Origin: an uncultured Lachnospiraceae bacterium | GTDB lineage: Bacteria > Bacillota > Clostridia > Lachnospirales > Lachnospiraceae | Length of the DNA stretch: 53,472 bases | Reading direction: 5' to 3' | NCBI GenBank assembly: GCA_902781455.1 | Contig: CACZJF010000014.1 | Coordinates: 1-53,472 of the forward strand | Shown: positions 7,763 through 16,491 of the stretch, one piece after another | Layout: every line of letters starts with the position of its first letter | How positions within the stretch are numbered: the stretch's first letter is position 1 | The notes under the pieces: model-generated | The model's database searches: none | The model's input: only the letters and a program-made list of their open reading frames with translations | Told to the model about the DNA's origin: nothing | Position numbers and translations under genes: made by a program

Positions 7763-8581
7763 ATGAAGAATCAAATCATGCAGGTACTTGCCATTCAGAA
7801 AAAATCCTTTCCGACACCGGAGCAGAACATGGACGAGGTCAGAAGGATGCTGGATGGATATTCCGGTGACAGGCCGGACTTTATGCTGCTTCCGGAGATT
7901 TTCACATGCCCGTATGATAACAGCTGCTTCCCTGTCTTTGCGCAGAAGGACGGGGGAGAGGTGTTTTGCTTTCTTCAGGAACTTGCGCGAAAGAACCAGT
8001 GTTACCTGATCGGAGGTTCTGTGCCGGAAGCAGATGAGAGCGGGAGACTGTACAATACCTCATACGTTTTTGACAGGGCAGGTTGCCTGATCGGAAAACA
8101 CAGGAAGGCCCATCTTTTTGATATCGATGTACCGGGTGGGCAATACTTTAAGGAATCGGATGTCCTCTCCAAAGGAGAAGGAGCTACTGTCTTTGATACG
8201 GAATATGGAAAGATGGGAGTGTGCATCTGCTTTGACATCCGTTTTCCGGATTTATTCCTGAAGATGAGAGAAGAAGGCGTGCGGATGGTTTTTGTGCCTG
8301 CCGCGTTCAACATGACGACCGGACCTGCACACTGGGAGATCCTGTTCAGAAGCCGTGCGCTGGACCAGCAGATTTTCATGCTGGGGTGTTCCCCTGCCAG
8401 AGACACCGAAGCTTCCTATGTGGCATACGGGCACAGCATCCTGGCTGATCCGTGGGGACGGGTACTTGGTGAACTTGGAGAAAAAGAAGGACTTCTCAGC
8501 GCCAAGGTTGATCTGGGATTGGTTGATGCCGTCCGGCAGCAGATTCCCCTCCGGGCGAGAGAAGGAATGGAATTGACATGA
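7763..8581 (+). CDS. Carbon-nitrogen hydrolase, omega-amidase (Nit2) type
   Basis: A 272-residue protein of the nitrilase superfamily, of usual length. The Glu-Lys-Cys triad can be placed: Glu in FMLLPEIF (residue ~45), Lys in GKHRKAHLFDIDVPGG (~117), Cys in GVCICFDIRFPDL (~155). The DIDVPGG segment is characteristic of omega-amidases, which convert alpha-keto-glutaramate or -succinamate to the keto acid and ammonia. Start ATG 7763 follows GGGAAGG. It overlaps the next gene by 4 nt (ATGA). Confidence 0.88.
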   Translation: MKNQIMQVLAIQKKSFPTPEQNMDEVRRMLDGYSGDRPDFMLLPEIFTCPYDNSCFPVFAQKDGGEVFCFLQELARKNQCYLIGGSVPEADESGRLYNTSYVFDRAGCLIGKHRKAHLFDIDVPGGQYFKESDVLSKGEGATVFDTEYGKMGVCICFDIRFPDLFLKMREEGVRMVFVPAAFNMTTGPAHWEILFRSRALDQQIFMLGCSPARDTEASYVAYGHSILADPWGRVLGELGEKEGLLSAKVDLGLVDAVRQQIPLRAREGMELT

Positions 8582-9411
8582 TATATATCGGCTGCCACCT
8601 TTCCGTAACGGATGGGTATGAGGCCATGGGAAAAACCATGCGCCGGTTTGGAGGAAATACATTTGCCTGGTTTACACGGAACCCGCGTGGAGGCAGGACG
8701 AAGCCGGTTGTTCAGGAGGACGTGGACGCGCTTCGGCTCCATCTGGAGAAAGAAGGATTCGGACCATTGGTGGCGCACGGCAGCTATACTATGAATCTGT
8801 GCTCTGCGAAGGAAGAAACCCGCGCGAACGGACTGGACATGCTGACACAGGATCTTGAGCGGATGGAGCTGCTTCCGGGAAATTACTATAACTTCCATCC
8901 GGGCGCGCATACCGGACAGGGAACAGAGACAGGAATGGAGCAGATTGCGTCTGCGCTGAATCAGGTTATGAAACCCGGGATGAAAACGACCGTTCTTCTG
9001 GAAACCATGGCAGGAAAAGGATCTGAAATTGGCGGGACCTTTGAGGAACTGCGTGAGATCATCAGCCGGATTGAGTGCAAGGACCGGATCGGCGTCTGCT
9101 TCGACACCTGCCATACCTGGGACGCGGGCTACGATATTGTGAGTGACCTTGATGGAGTGCTGCAGCATTTTGATGATGTGATTGGCCTGTCAAAACTGAA
9201 GGCAGTTCATTTCAATGACAGCAAGAATGGCTGTGGATCCCACAAGGATCGTCACGAGAAACTGGGACAGGGATGCATCGGAATGGAAGCGATGAAACGG
9301 ATCGCGCTGCACCCTTCGCTGCAGGGGCTGCCCTTCATTCTGGAAACACCGAATGATGACGAGGGATACATGAAAGAAATCCACACTGTATTGGGGTGGG
9401 ATAGAGAATAG
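8578..9411 (+). CDS. nfo: Endonuclease IV (AP endonuclease)
   Basis: A 277-residue zinc-dependent AP endonuclease. IGCHLSV at the start, VAHGSYTMNL, YYNFHPGAHTGQG, TVLLETMAGKGSEIGG, CFDTCHTWDAGYD, VHFNDSKNGCGSHKDRHEKLGQG and LETPNDD carry the metal ligands of the family in the correct order. The enzyme cuts 5' to abasic sites in base-excision repair. It is translationally coupled to the amidase gene in front, and no LexA box is seen near it. Confidence 0.93.
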   Translation: MIYIGCHLSVTDGYEAMGKTMRRFGGNTFAWFTRNPRGGRTKPVVQEDVDALRLHLEKEGFGPLVAHGSYTMNLCSAKEETRANGLDMLTQDLERMELLPGNYYNFHPGAHTGQGTETGMEQIASALNQVMKPGMKTTVLLETMAGKGSEIGGTFEELREIISRIECKDRIGVCFDTCHTWDAGYDIVSDLDGVLQHFDDVIGLSKLKAVHFNDSKNGCGSHKDRHEKLGQGCIGMEAMKRIALHPSLQGLPFILETPNDDEGYMKEIHTVLGWDRE

Positions 9412-9429
9412 AAAAAGGAGGATTGTTCC

Positions 9430-9639
9430 ATGAGATGTCCGAAGTGTGGTGGTGAAAACTGCCAGATCATAACAACCGAGCATACGGAGGGGACTGACTA
9501 TTCTGCAGGAAAAGGATGCTGCGGCTGGCTGCTGGCAGGCCCTCCGGGATTATTGTGCGGTTTTTGTACCAAAGGAAGGCAGACATACACGGAGTCTTAC
9601 TGGGTATGTAATACATGCGGAAAGAAATGGAAGGTTTAA
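9430..9639 (+). CDS. Small zinc-ribbon protein
   Basis: A 69-residue protein with a very good ribosome site (AAAGGAGG) 9 nt before ATG 9430. It starts MRCPKCGGENC and ends WVCNTCGKKW, i.e. two CxxC pairs that form a zinc ribbon around a hydrophobic, Gly-rich centre (CCGWLLAGPPGLLCGFC). That centre may touch membrane. Similar short proteins are common in Lachnospiraceae and are uncharacterised. The next gene starts inside its end. Confidence 0.75.
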   Translation: MRCPKCGGENCQIITTEHTEGTDYSAGKGCCGWLLAGPPGLLCGFCTKGRQTYTESYWVCNTCGKKWKV

Positions 9640-10007
9640 GCAGGAAAGACCGGCTGTGGATGCATTCCATGAGGACCTGCAGGAAATACTGCGGCTGCCA
9701 TCAGATGCCGGATCGCAGCTTTTTCATCGGGGAGTATCAGTTCCCGCTGTGTGCGAGATGCACCGGGATTGTGATCGGGCATATCCTTGGCCTCACAGTG
9801 TCTGCTTTTCATGCGGTTTCATGCATGAGCCTGCTGGGAACACTGCCCCTTATGATTGACGGAACCGTGCAGAAGTTTACTTCCTACGAATCGACGAATG
9901 GCAGGAGGCTGTTTACGGGAATCCTGTATGGGTTTGGGATGATGAGCGCCTTCATCAGAGGCGTGAAAGCATTCATACTTTGGGCGAACGAAAGAGGCGG
10001 CAGGTAA
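9615..10007 (+). CDS. DUF2085 family membrane protein
   Basis: About 130 residues. The conserved CHQMPDRSFFIGEYQFPLCARCTGIVIGH pattern (shown in parts: CHQMPDRSF, PLCARCTGI) is the DUF2085 signature, followed by two hydrophobic segments and a third near the C-terminus. The start is unsure: ATG 9615 overlaps the preceding gene by 25 nt, and ATG 9627 is equally possible. Function unknown; the Cys pairs suggest metal binding at the membrane. Confidence 0.78.
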   Translation: MRKEMEGLSRKDRLWMHSMRTCRKYCGCHQMPDRSFFIGEYQFPLCARCTGIVIGHILGLTVSAFHAVSCMSLLGTLPLMIDGTVQKFTSYESTNGRRLFTGILYGFGMMSAFIRGVKAFILWANERGGR

Positions 10008-10042
10008 ACTGATCTGTAACAAGATGGAACAGAATCATCCTG

Positions 10043-10222
10043 ATGGCAGTGTCTGTCCTGCTGATGTTCTTTACCGCGTCCTGTGGAAGCTGGAACAAGA
10101 TTCGGTTTGGTTCTGCCGGGATCGGCGGATACTATGATACGACCGCTCTGACCATTGCCGGATTTCATCAACAGTCTGGTGATTACATTTTTCATCAATC
10201 TGATCTGAGGTTCAATTGCTGA
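10043..10222 (+). CDS. Possible small lipoprotein
   Basis: A 59-residue frame. The N-terminus MAVSVLLMFFTASCGSW looks like a lipoprotein signal with a lipobox-like TASC. The rest is polar with no motif I recognise. There is no good ribosome site in front and the frame is closed by a stop 33 nt upstream, so it may also be the tail of something lost. It follows DUF2085 in the same direction. Confidence 0.35.
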   Translation: MAVSVLLMFFTASCGSWNKIRFGSAGIGGYYDTTALTIAGFHQQSGDYIFHQSDLRFNC

Positions 10223-10340
10223 CGAATCAGGGATCAGAACAGCAAAGCAGATTTTGATTGAGAAAACACAAAAAGTACAGAAACACTGGCACTTAGTCTG
10301 CTATAGGTTCTGTTTATAACTGGCAATAAAAATTGGAAAA

Positions 10341-10369
10341 TTGACATAACACAGCGCATACCTTATATT
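10341..10369 (+). promoter_or_regulatory. Promoter of metY
   Basis: TTGACA at 10341-10346, a 17-nt spacer and TATATT at 10364-10369: a near-consensus vegetative promoter about 70 nt upstream of ATG 10440. It is the strongest promoter I can see in the window. Confidence 0.85.
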
Positions 10370-10386
10370 CCTATCAAACAAATAGG
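10370..10386. promoter_or_regulatory. Operator-like dyad at the metY start site
   Basis: CCTAT-N7-ATAGG is a perfect inverted repeat directly after the -10 element, over the expected transcription start. AT-rich dyads of this kind are bound by Rrf2-type regulators such as CymR at sulfur genes, which fits metY, but the identity of the regulator is inference. A second hairpin-forming stretch (TACACC/GGTGT, 10394-10410) lies further down in the leader. Confidence 0.55.
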
Positions 10387-10439
10387 TGATTCGATACACC
10401 GAAAAGGTGTCGAACACGGTTTTCATAAAGGAGAAAGGT

Positions 10440-11735
10440 ATGAGCGAACATCAATTCAAGTTTGAGACCCTGCAGCTTCACGTCGGGCAGGAGAATCCGG
10501 ATCCGGCGACAGACGCGAGAGCGGTCCCCATCTATCAGACAACTTCTTATGTATTTCACAGTGCGCAGCACGCGGCCGACCGTTTTGGCCTGAGAGACGC
10601 AGGCAATATCTACGGCAGGCTGACCAATTCCACACAGGGTGTTCTGGAGGAGCGTATCGCCGCCCTGGAGGGCGGAGTCGGTGCCCTGGCGGTTGCCGCA
10701 GGAGCAGCCGCGGTGACGTATTCGATTCTTGCGCTTGCCGGAGCGGGCGAGCACATCGTAGCGCAGAACACCATCTACGGCGGAAGCTACAACCTGCTGG
10801 ACCAGACGCTTCCCAACTATGGCATCCGCACAACGTTCGTCGACGTGCATGACCTGGCAGCGGTCGAAGCAGCGGTGGAAGAGAAGACGAAAGCCATCTT
10901 CATCGAGACGCTGGGCAATCCGAATTCGGATATCCCGGACATCGATGCCATCGCTAAGATCGCGCACAGCCACAAGATCCCCCTGGTCATAGACAATACC
11001 TTCGGAACACCGTACGCGATCAGACCGATCGAACACGGTGCCGACATCGTCGTGCATTCCGCCACCAAGTTTATCGGCGGACACGGCACCACGCTGGGCG
11101 GAATCATCGTGGACAGCGGAAACTTTGACTGGAGTCAATCCGGGAAGTTCCCGCAGTTTACAGAGCCGAATACCAGCTACCATGGTGTTTCCTTCGTTCA
11201 GGCAGCAGGAGCGGCGGCCTATGTCACCTATATCCGCGCGATTCTTCTGCGTGATACAGGATCCGCAATCTCACCGTTCAACGCATTTCTGCTGCTGCAG
11301 GGACTGGAAACCCTGTCTCTTCGCCTGGAGCGGCACGCGGAGAACACGAAGAAGGTCGTAGAATTCCTGGCATCTCATCCGCAGGTAGAGGCGATCAGTC
11401 ATCCCTCCCTCCCTGACCATCCGGATCATGCGCTGTATGAGAAATATTTCCCGAACGGCGGAGCCTCCATCTTCACGTTCCGCATCAAGGGCGGAAAAGA
11501 AGAGGCGTATGCATTTATCGATGGTCTGAAGATCTTTTCCCTGCTTGCGAATGTGGCTGATGTCAAGAGTCTGGTGATCCACCCGTATGACACCACACAT
11601 GCGGAGATGTCACCGGAGCAGCTGGAGGCGGCCGGAATCTACCAGAATACGATCCGCCTCTCGATCGGCACAGAGCATATCGATGATATTATCTGGGATC
11701 TGGAGCAGGGCTTCGCGGCTGCGGCAAAGAAGTGA
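10440..11735 (+). CDS. metY: O-acetylhomoserine sulfhydrylase (aminocarboxypropyltransferase)
   Basis: A 431-residue PLP enzyme of the Cys/Met-metabolism family. ATG 10440 follows AAGGAGAAAGGT; the frame is open further up but only through the promoter region. The start FETLQLHVGQENPDPATDAR with RAVPIYQTTSYVF is typical of MetY, ALAVAAGAAAVTYSILALAGAGEHIV matches in parts, and VVHSATKFIGGHGTTLGG contains the PLP lysine. It makes homocysteine from O-acetylhomoserine and sulfide. The adjacent amino-acid ABC transporter, without a terminator between, suggests a common sulfur-amino-acid unit. Confidence 0.93.
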   Translation: MSEHQFKFETLQLHVGQENPDPATDARAVPIYQTTSYVFHSAQHAADRFGLRDAGNIYGRLTNSTQGVLEERIAALEGGVGALAVAAGAAAVTYSILALAGAGEHIVAQNTIYGGSYNLLDQTLPNYGIRTTFVDVHDLAAVEAAVEEKTKAIFIETLGNPNSDIPDIDAIAKIAHSHKIPLVIDNTFGTPYAIRPIEHGADIVVHSATKFIGGHGTTLGGIIVDSGNFDWSQSGKFPQFTEPNTSYHGVSFVQAAGAAAYVTYIRAILLRDTGSAISPFNAFLLLQGLETLSLRLERHAENTKKVVEFLASHPQVEAISHPSLPDHPDHALYEKYFPNGGASIFTFRIKGGKEEAYAFIDGLKIFSLLANVADVKSLVIHPYDTTHAEMSPEQLEAAGIYQNTIRLSIGTEHIDDIIWDLEQGFAAAAKK

Positions 11736-11814
11736 CGTTCGTCCGCGCGATAACCGAATGAGAAATGAAAATGATTGCAGGTTCACTGACAGAAGGAGAA
11801 GGAGGAAGACCGTT

Positions 11815-12675
11815 ATGAAGAAAAATCAGTTGATCGCGGCTGCAGCTGCGGCAGTACTTGGGATATCACTTTTAAGCACAGGGACAGTGTTTGCGGATGA
11901 GGCATTCCGCACCCTGGACGAAATCAAGGAAAGCGGAACGATCAATATCGGCGTGTTCTCTGACAAGAGCCCGTTCGGCTATGTGGATGAGAATGGGGAG
12001 TATCAGGGATATGACGTCTACCTGGCCGAGCGGCTGGGAGAGGATCTGGGTGTAGAGATCAATTATGTATCGACCGAGGCGGCAAGCCGCATCGAATATC
12101 TGCAGACAGGGAAGGTGGATATTATCCTGGCGAACTTCACCGTGACCGAAGAGCGCGCCGAGGAAGTGGACTTCGCGCTGCCCTACATGAATGTGGCGCT
12201 TGGTGTGGTTTCTCCGGATGACGCGGTTGTGGAAAGTCTGGATGACATCGGTGAGGACGATCAGGTGATCGTTATCTCCGGTACCACGGCGGAGACCTAT
12301 CTGGTAAAGAATTACCCGGATATCAAACTGCAGAAGTATGATGCCTATGCGGAGGCAAAGACCGCCCTGGAGAATGGCAATGCCGCTGCCTGGGCCAATG
12401 ACAACACGGAGGTGATCGCTTTCGCGATCGAAAATGAAGGCTTCACAGTCGGGATTCCTTCTCTGGGCAGCGCGGATACGATCGCGCCTGCGGTGACGAA
12501 GGGAAACGAGACGCTGCTTGACTGGCTGAACGAAGAGATTGTCGCTCTTGGCGAGGAACAGTTCTTCCATGCGGATTATGAGGCAACATTGCTGGATACC
12601 TACGGAGCAGATTATGAAGATACGCTCGTGGTCGAAGGCGGAGCAGTCGGAACAGTGGAGACAGAAGCAGAGTAA
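11815..12675 (+). CDS. Amino-acid ABC transporter, substrate-binding protein
   Basis: A 286-residue SBP_bac_3 protein. ATG 11815 follows AAGGAGGAAGACCGTT. The N-terminus MKKNQLIAAAAAAVLGISL is a signal peptide that likely ends at VFA-DEAF; there is no lipobox Cys, unusual for a Gram-positive binding protein. The fold markers IKESGTINIGVFSDKSPFGY, GYDVYLAERLGEDLGV and LQTGKVDIILANFTVTEERA fit polar amino-acid binders. It is the first gene of a complete ABC set; placement after metY suggests cystine or another sulfur amino acid. The C-terminus is acidic. Confidence 0.9.
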   Translation: MKKNQLIAAAAAAVLGISLLSTGTVFADEAFRTLDEIKESGTINIGVFSDKSPFGYVDENGEYQGYDVYLAERLGEDLGVEINYVSTEAASRIEYLQTGKVDIILANFTVTEERAEEVDFALPYMNVALGVVSPDDAVVESLDDIGEDDQVIVISGTTAETYLVKNYPDIKLQKYDAYAEAKTALENGNAAAWANDNTEVIAFAIENEGFTVGIPSLGSADTIAPAVTKGNETLLDWLNEEIVALGEEQFFHADYEATLLDTYGADYEDTLVVEGGAVGTVETEAE

Positions 12676-12714
12676 TCCGGCTTTCTGTTCGGCAGTTTTG
12701 TTAAAGAGGACCGG

Positions 12715-13374
12715 ATGGAGAAAGAAGTAATCTTACAGTATCTACCATTGTACCGGGAGGCACTCCTGCTGACCCTCAGGATCGGTTGGCAGGGTGTCTT
12801 GCTTGCGCTTGTTTTCGGGGTTGCGTGTACATGGATCCGGCAGCTGAAGATTCCGGTACTGAAGTCCCTTGTGACTGTGTACATCGAGCTGTTCCGCAAC
12901 ACGCCGCTGCTGGTGCAGCTGTTTTTTCTGTATTTCGCGCTCCCGAAGGCAGGGATCCGGATGACACCGGAACTGTGCGGAAGTCTGGGGCTGGGCCTTC
13001 TGGGCGGAGCCTATATGGCGGAGACATTCCGCAGCGGACTGGAGAGCATCGCGCCGATTCAGGAGGAAAGCGCGCTCAGCCTGGGTATGACTTCCATGCA
13101 GGCGCTGCGTTACGTGATTCTGCCGCAGGCAGCCACATACAGCATCAGCGGAATCGTGGCCAATGTCATATTCCTCCTGAAGGAGACCAGCGTTTTTTCG
13201 GTCATCAGCCTGATGGACCTGATGTTTACGGCCAAAGATCTGATCGGCATGTACGCGAAAACCCTGGAATGTCTCACGCTTCTCGTGGTGTTCTATCTGA
13301 TCATGCTGCTGCCGGTGTCCGTGTTCGGATCCTGGCTGGAAAGGAGGATGCGCCGTGCAGAGTTTGGGGCTTGA
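12715..13374 (+). CDS. Amino-acid ABC transporter permease 1
   Basis: A 219-residue membrane protein of the His/Glu/Gln/Arg/opine permease family. It begins close to ATG 12715 after AAAGAGGACCGG. Several membrane segments are clear, and ELFRNTPLLVQLFFLYF and ESALSLGMTSMQALRYVILPQA (given in parts: the EAA loop is at residues ~120-140) mark the ATPase contact. It pairs with the second permease that starts within its last codons. Confidence 0.9.
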   Translation: MEKEVILQYLPLYREALLLTLRIGWQGVLLALVFGVACTWIRQLKIPVLKSLVTVYIELFRNTPLLVQLFFLYFALPKAGIRMTPELCGSLGLGLLGGAYMAETFRSGLESIAPIQEESALSLGMTSMQALRYVILPQAATYSISGIVANVIFLLKETSVFSVISLMDLMFTAKDLIGMYAKTLECLTLLVVFYLIMLLPVSVFGSWLERRMRRAEFGA

Positions 13375-14029
13375 CGTCCTGTTCAAGGGCAGCAACTTCA
13401 TCCGGCTTCTTGAGGGACTGTGGGTGGCGGTCCGCATCAGCCTGATCTCCGTGGTGCTCAGTATCGTGCTGGGCATTCCGGCAGGTATGCTGATGACATC
13501 GCGCAGCAGGGTGATCAGGGCACTGTTCCGGGTCTATCTGGAAATTGTGCGGATCATGCCGCAGATGGTGCTGCTGTTTATTGTCTACTTCGGAACGACC
13601 AGGGTGTTTGGCTGGGACCTTTCAGCGGAAGCTTCTGCCATCATCGTCTTTGTATTCTGGGGCTGCGCGGAGATGGGGGATCTGGTGCGCGGCGCACTGA
13701 TCAGTATTCCGCGTATTCAGTACGAGAGCGCTGCGGCACTTGGCATGAATCAGCTTGTCTCCTTCCGGTACGTGATTCTTCCCCAGACGGTCCGAAGGCT
13801 GATCCCACTGTCGATCAACCTGATTACGCGTATGATCAAGACAACCAGTCTTGTGATGATGATTGGTATTGTTGAAGTCCTGAAGGTTGGACAGCAGATC
13901 ATCGAAGCAAACAGGAAGGCATCGCCGAATGCCGCTTTTGGTGTATTCGCGACAGTATTTCTTCTGTACTTCCTGATCTGCTGGCCGATCAGCACATTGG
14001 CTTCCTGGCTCGAGAAAAGGTGGGCATAA
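13355..14029 (+). CDS. Amino-acid ABC transporter permease 2
   Basis: A 224-residue permease. I take GTG 13355 as start because GGAAAGGAGG lies 7 nt before it; this overlaps the first permease by 20 nt, so they are coupled. YLEIVRIMPQMVLLFIVYF and the EAA-type loop YESAAALGMNQLVSFRYV are as expected. Together with permease 1 it would form the heterodimeric channel. Confidence 0.9.
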   Translation: MQSLGLDVLFKGSNFIRLLEGLWVAVRISLISVVLSIVLGIPAGMLMTSRSRVIRALFRVYLEIVRIMPQMVLLFIVYFGTTRVFGWDLSAEASAIIVFVFWGCAEMGDLVRGALISIPRIQYESAAALGMNQLVSFRYVILPQTVRRLIPLSINLITRMIKTTSLVMMIGIVEVLKVGQQIIEANRKASPNAAFGVFATVFLLYFLICWPISTLASWLEKRWA

Positions 14030-14032
14030 AGT

Positions 14033-14782
14033 ATGGAACATGGGAATGAGGTTCTGCGGATCGAGCATCTGCACAAAGAGTTTGAAGGCAATGTCATCAT
14101 CAATGATATCAGCCTGACCGTGCACAAGGGTGAGGTGATTGTGGTGATCGGACCGTCCGGCTGTGGTAAGAGCACGCTGCTTCGCTGTATCAATGCGCTG
14201 GAGGATATCCAGGGCGGACAGATCCTGCTGGACGGCGTTCCTGTGGACCGGACTGCAAAGAACATCAGCCGGATGCGTGAGAAGATCGGGATGGTTTTTC
14301 AGAGCTATGATCTGTTTCCGCATAAAACCATTCTGCAGAATGTGACGCTTGCTCCGATCAAGGTGCAGAAGAGGAAAAAAGAGGACGCGGAAAAAGAAGC
14401 GGTGGAGCTTCTGGACCGGGTCGGGCTGGCAGACCGGAAAGACGACTATCCCAGACAGCTGTCCGGGGGACAGAAGCAGCGTGTCGCGATCGTCCGGGCC
14501 CTCTGCATGCACCCGGATATTCTGCTTCTGGACGAGATCACGGCTGCGCTGGATCCGGAGATGGTACACGAGGTTCTCGAGGTTGTACTATCGCTTGCCC
14601 GTTCCGGGAGCACCATGCTGATTGTGACGCATGAGATGGCTTTTGCCCGTGCTGTCGCGAACCGTATCCTCTTTCTGGACGACGGCAGGATCGTGGAGGA
14701 AAGCGCTGATCCAAAGAAATTTTTCGCCTGTCCTGAGACAGAGCGCGCCGGCGCATTTCTGAAAACATTTGATTATGAATAA
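14033..14782 (+). CDS. Amino-acid ABC transporter ATP-binding protein (GlnQ type)
   Basis: A 249-residue ATPase: Walker A GPSGCGKST, Q-loop in MVFQSYDLFPHKT, signature LSGGQKQRV, Walker B LLLDEITAALDPE and switch His in VTHEMAF. ATG 14033 lies only 3 nt after the permease stop. The length and the 'LHKEF..VIINDISL' start are those of polar amino-acid importers. A terminator follows, so this closes the metY-transporter unit. Confidence 0.93.
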   Translation: MEHGNEVLRIEHLHKEFEGNVIINDISLTVHKGEVIVVIGPSGCGKSTLLRCINALEDIQGGQILLDGVPVDRTAKNISRMREKIGMVFQSYDLFPHKTILQNVTLAPIKVQKRKKEDAEKEAVELLDRVGLADRKDDYPRQLSGGQKQRVAIVRALCMHPDILLLDEITAALDPEMVHEVLEVVLSLARSGSTMLIVTHEMAFARAVANRILFLDDGRIVEESADPKKFFACPETERAGAFLKTFDYE

Positions 14783-14804
14783 TGCCGGTCATGACCGTTA
14801 TTGA

Positions 14805-14845
14805 AACAGCATCGTGTATAATGATACGAGACGATGTTGTTTTTC
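14805..14845 (+). terminator. Terminator of the amino-acid transporter operon
   Basis: AACAGCATCGT (14805-14815) pairs with ACGATGTTGTT (14831-14841) with one G-U pair, then TTTT. A second palindrome GGTCATGACC lies at 14788-14797. Confidence 0.7.
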
Positions 14846-15067
14846 GTACTGGTCAGCTTCAGCGTATTCCAGGCCGGCCATACAGACAATGTGGAGATCC
14901 TGGACGAAACCTGCACGACGTATACCGTGCTCTGCCCGCAGAATTATATGCTGGAGATTGAGCAGTTCGGCAGGTGTATTCTGGAAGGAGAGAAACCGCT
15001 GGTCGACAGGGAAGAAACACTGCGCAATGCAAGGGTTCTGGACAAGGCATTTGCTTGCTGCAGATAA
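14834..15067 (+). pseudogene. C-terminal remnant of a Gfo/Idh/MocA-type oxidoreductase
   Basis: A 77-codon frame whose second half, NYMLEIEQFGRCILEGEKP followed by a DREETLRNARVLDKAF stretch, is the well-known C-terminus of Gfo/Idh/MocA dehydrogenases. The Rossmann half and most of the catalytic domain are missing and the frame starts inside the preceding terminator. It is a decayed remnant. Confidence 0.7.
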
Positions 15068-15157
15068 AACAGAAACGGATTAGAATCCGGGAAATCCGGC
15101 AGGCGCATCTGGATTCACGGATGAGCTGCCTTATATGGGAGAGTATCATCCTTGTGA

Positions 15158-15610
15158 TTACTCTCCCATTACCTGGAATACGATCTCTCTGTCACGGTCC
15201 CGTGTATCACACTCTACCAGTGTCAGGTTCTGCCATGGACCAATCGTGATCTTCCCATCAACGAAGGGAATTGTAATAAAAGGCGAGAGGATCAGCGAAT
15301 GGATGTGAGAACTTCCATTGTCGTCATGCCATGTGTCATGATGATGATAATGAAGAACATTCCCCTGCTGATCCCTGTAGGGTGCAATTCCCTGCATCGC
15401 CTCCCGGACATCGTGATGAACCAGACCTGGTTCAAACTCGAGAGTGGTAAGAGCGGCTACCCCGCCAGTCGTGAAACCTGTGATAATCCCGCTTCGAATC
15501 TTCTTGATCCGGCATGCGTTGGAAACAGCCTCCTGGAAATCCACAGTAACATCAATCATTCCCATATTTCCTTTTGTACGGTATGATTTCATCTCAGTAT
15601 GAACAGCCAT
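15158..15610 (-). CDS. yjbQ: YjbQ / UPF0047 family protein
   Basis: A 150-residue protein of normal family length. Conserved features are VSNACRIKKIRSGIITGFTT in parts, the acidic EFEPGLVHHDV, the His-rich LHYHHHDTWHDDNGSSHIHS, and IPFVDGKITIGPWQNLTLVE. The family shows weak thiamine-phosphate synthase activity in vitro; its real role is unclear. On the minus strand AAAAGGGGGC precedes ATG 15610. A perfect 11-bp hairpin (15135-15145 / 15159-15169) overlaps its stop codon and could help end transcription. Confidence 0.88.
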   Translation of the reverse strand: MAVHTEMKSYRTKGNMGMIDVTVDFQEAVSNACRIKKIRSGIITGFTTGGVAALTTLEFEPGLVHHDVREAMQGIAPYRDQQGNVLHYHHHDTWHDDNGSSHIHSLILSPFITIPFVDGKITIGPWQNLTLVECDTRDRDREIVFQVMGE

Positions 15611-15672
15611 CAGTAAGCCCCCTTTTCGCCTGGTGTCTCAGGCGTCCTTTTTTGTCCCAATCAGTATATCAC

Positions 15673-15702
15673 TTAACCGGGATGATGGATTGAGTGTATA
15701 AT
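15673..15702 (+). promoter_or_regulatory. Likely promoter of the Pr6Pr-family gene
   Basis: TTAACC (15673-15678), 18-nt spacer, TATAAT (15697-15702). A second TATAAT lies at 15719-15724 without a good -35. Either would serve the GTG-start gene at 15774. Confidence 0.45.
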
Positions 15703-15773
15703 ACAAAACAGCATCTGATATAATTTGGTTCACAGATCATATAACAGGCGCAAGCCCGGGAAAGGATAAGTAC

Positions 15774-16433
15774 GTGTACATAAAGAACAGAACAGCTTCT
15801 ATCCTATGGAAAGCTGTGTTTCTGGTACTCGCTGCGTGGGCGCTGCTTGACGGAGCAGGAATACTGGCAGGACACTATACCAGAAACTTTCCCCACATGT
15901 TTACCAACATTTCCAATCTGGCAGCATGGGTTTACTTCCTGTGCGCGATAATCCGGCTGATCATCCGGAAAGAGTCAGAAGACGGCGTGCCTTTCCTTCC
16001 GGTGTTCAAGTATACGGTGACGATTTCTTTGCTTGTAACCATGCTCATTGCGCACTTCATGCTCTTCAATGCCATGTTCAAGGACGGGCATCTGGTATGG
16101 TGCCTTGTGATCCTGCACTATGTCGCTCCATGTATGACCCTGCTGGACTGGCTGCTTTTCGATCAGAAAGGGAAGATGCCTGTCTGGGGGCCTTTTGCAT
16201 GGATATCACTGGGAGTAGCTTATCTTGCGTTTACGATGATCTATGTTGGTGTATTCGGCAGATATATGGGCGGCGGCACCACAGCAGATCTGACATCATA
16301 CCCGTATGATTTCCTTGATCCGGCTATCAAGGGAACAGGCGCTGTGATCGGATTCTGCGGCGCAATGATCATAGCCTTCATCGTTCTGGGATATGTGCTG
16401 TATGGAATTGATCATCTGATGAGGAGAAAATAA
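15774..16433 (+). CDS. Pr6Pr-family integral membrane protein
   Basis: A 219-residue, six-segment membrane protein. GTG 15774 follows GGGAAAGGATAAGTAC. The order of the segments, NFPHMFTNISNLAAWVYF between the first two, YVAPCMTLLDWLLF and SYPYDFLDP near the C-terminus are typical of the Pr6Pr family. Function is unknown. The next gene, a MATE exporter, is 58 nt downstream and may be co-transcribed. Confidence 0.8.
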   Translation: MYIKNRTASILWKAVFLVLAAWALLDGAGILAGHYTRNFPHMFTNISNLAAWVYFLCAIIRLIIRKESEDGVPFLPVFKYTVTISLLVTMLIAHFMLFNAMFKDGHLVWCLVILHYVAPCMTLLDWLLFDQKGKMPVWGPFAWISLGVAYLAFTMIYVGVFGRYMGGGTTADLTSYPYDFLDPAIKGTGAVIGFCGAMIIAFIVLGYVLYGIDHLMRRK

Positions 16434-16491
16434 GATGCGAAGAAGAAATCTTGCGAAATGTCTGTTGATTCTATAGTACGAGGCAGTGAAC

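Noticed and set aside
14814-15083. An 89-codon Arg/Ser-rich frame
   Set aside because: It overlaps the Gfo/Idh/MocA remnant in another frame and has no family features.
15611-15660. TPP riboswitch before yjbQ (contains CCTGAGACACC)
   Set aside because: Only the CTGAGA string fits; the other conserved TPP parts are missing. A simple hairpin remains.
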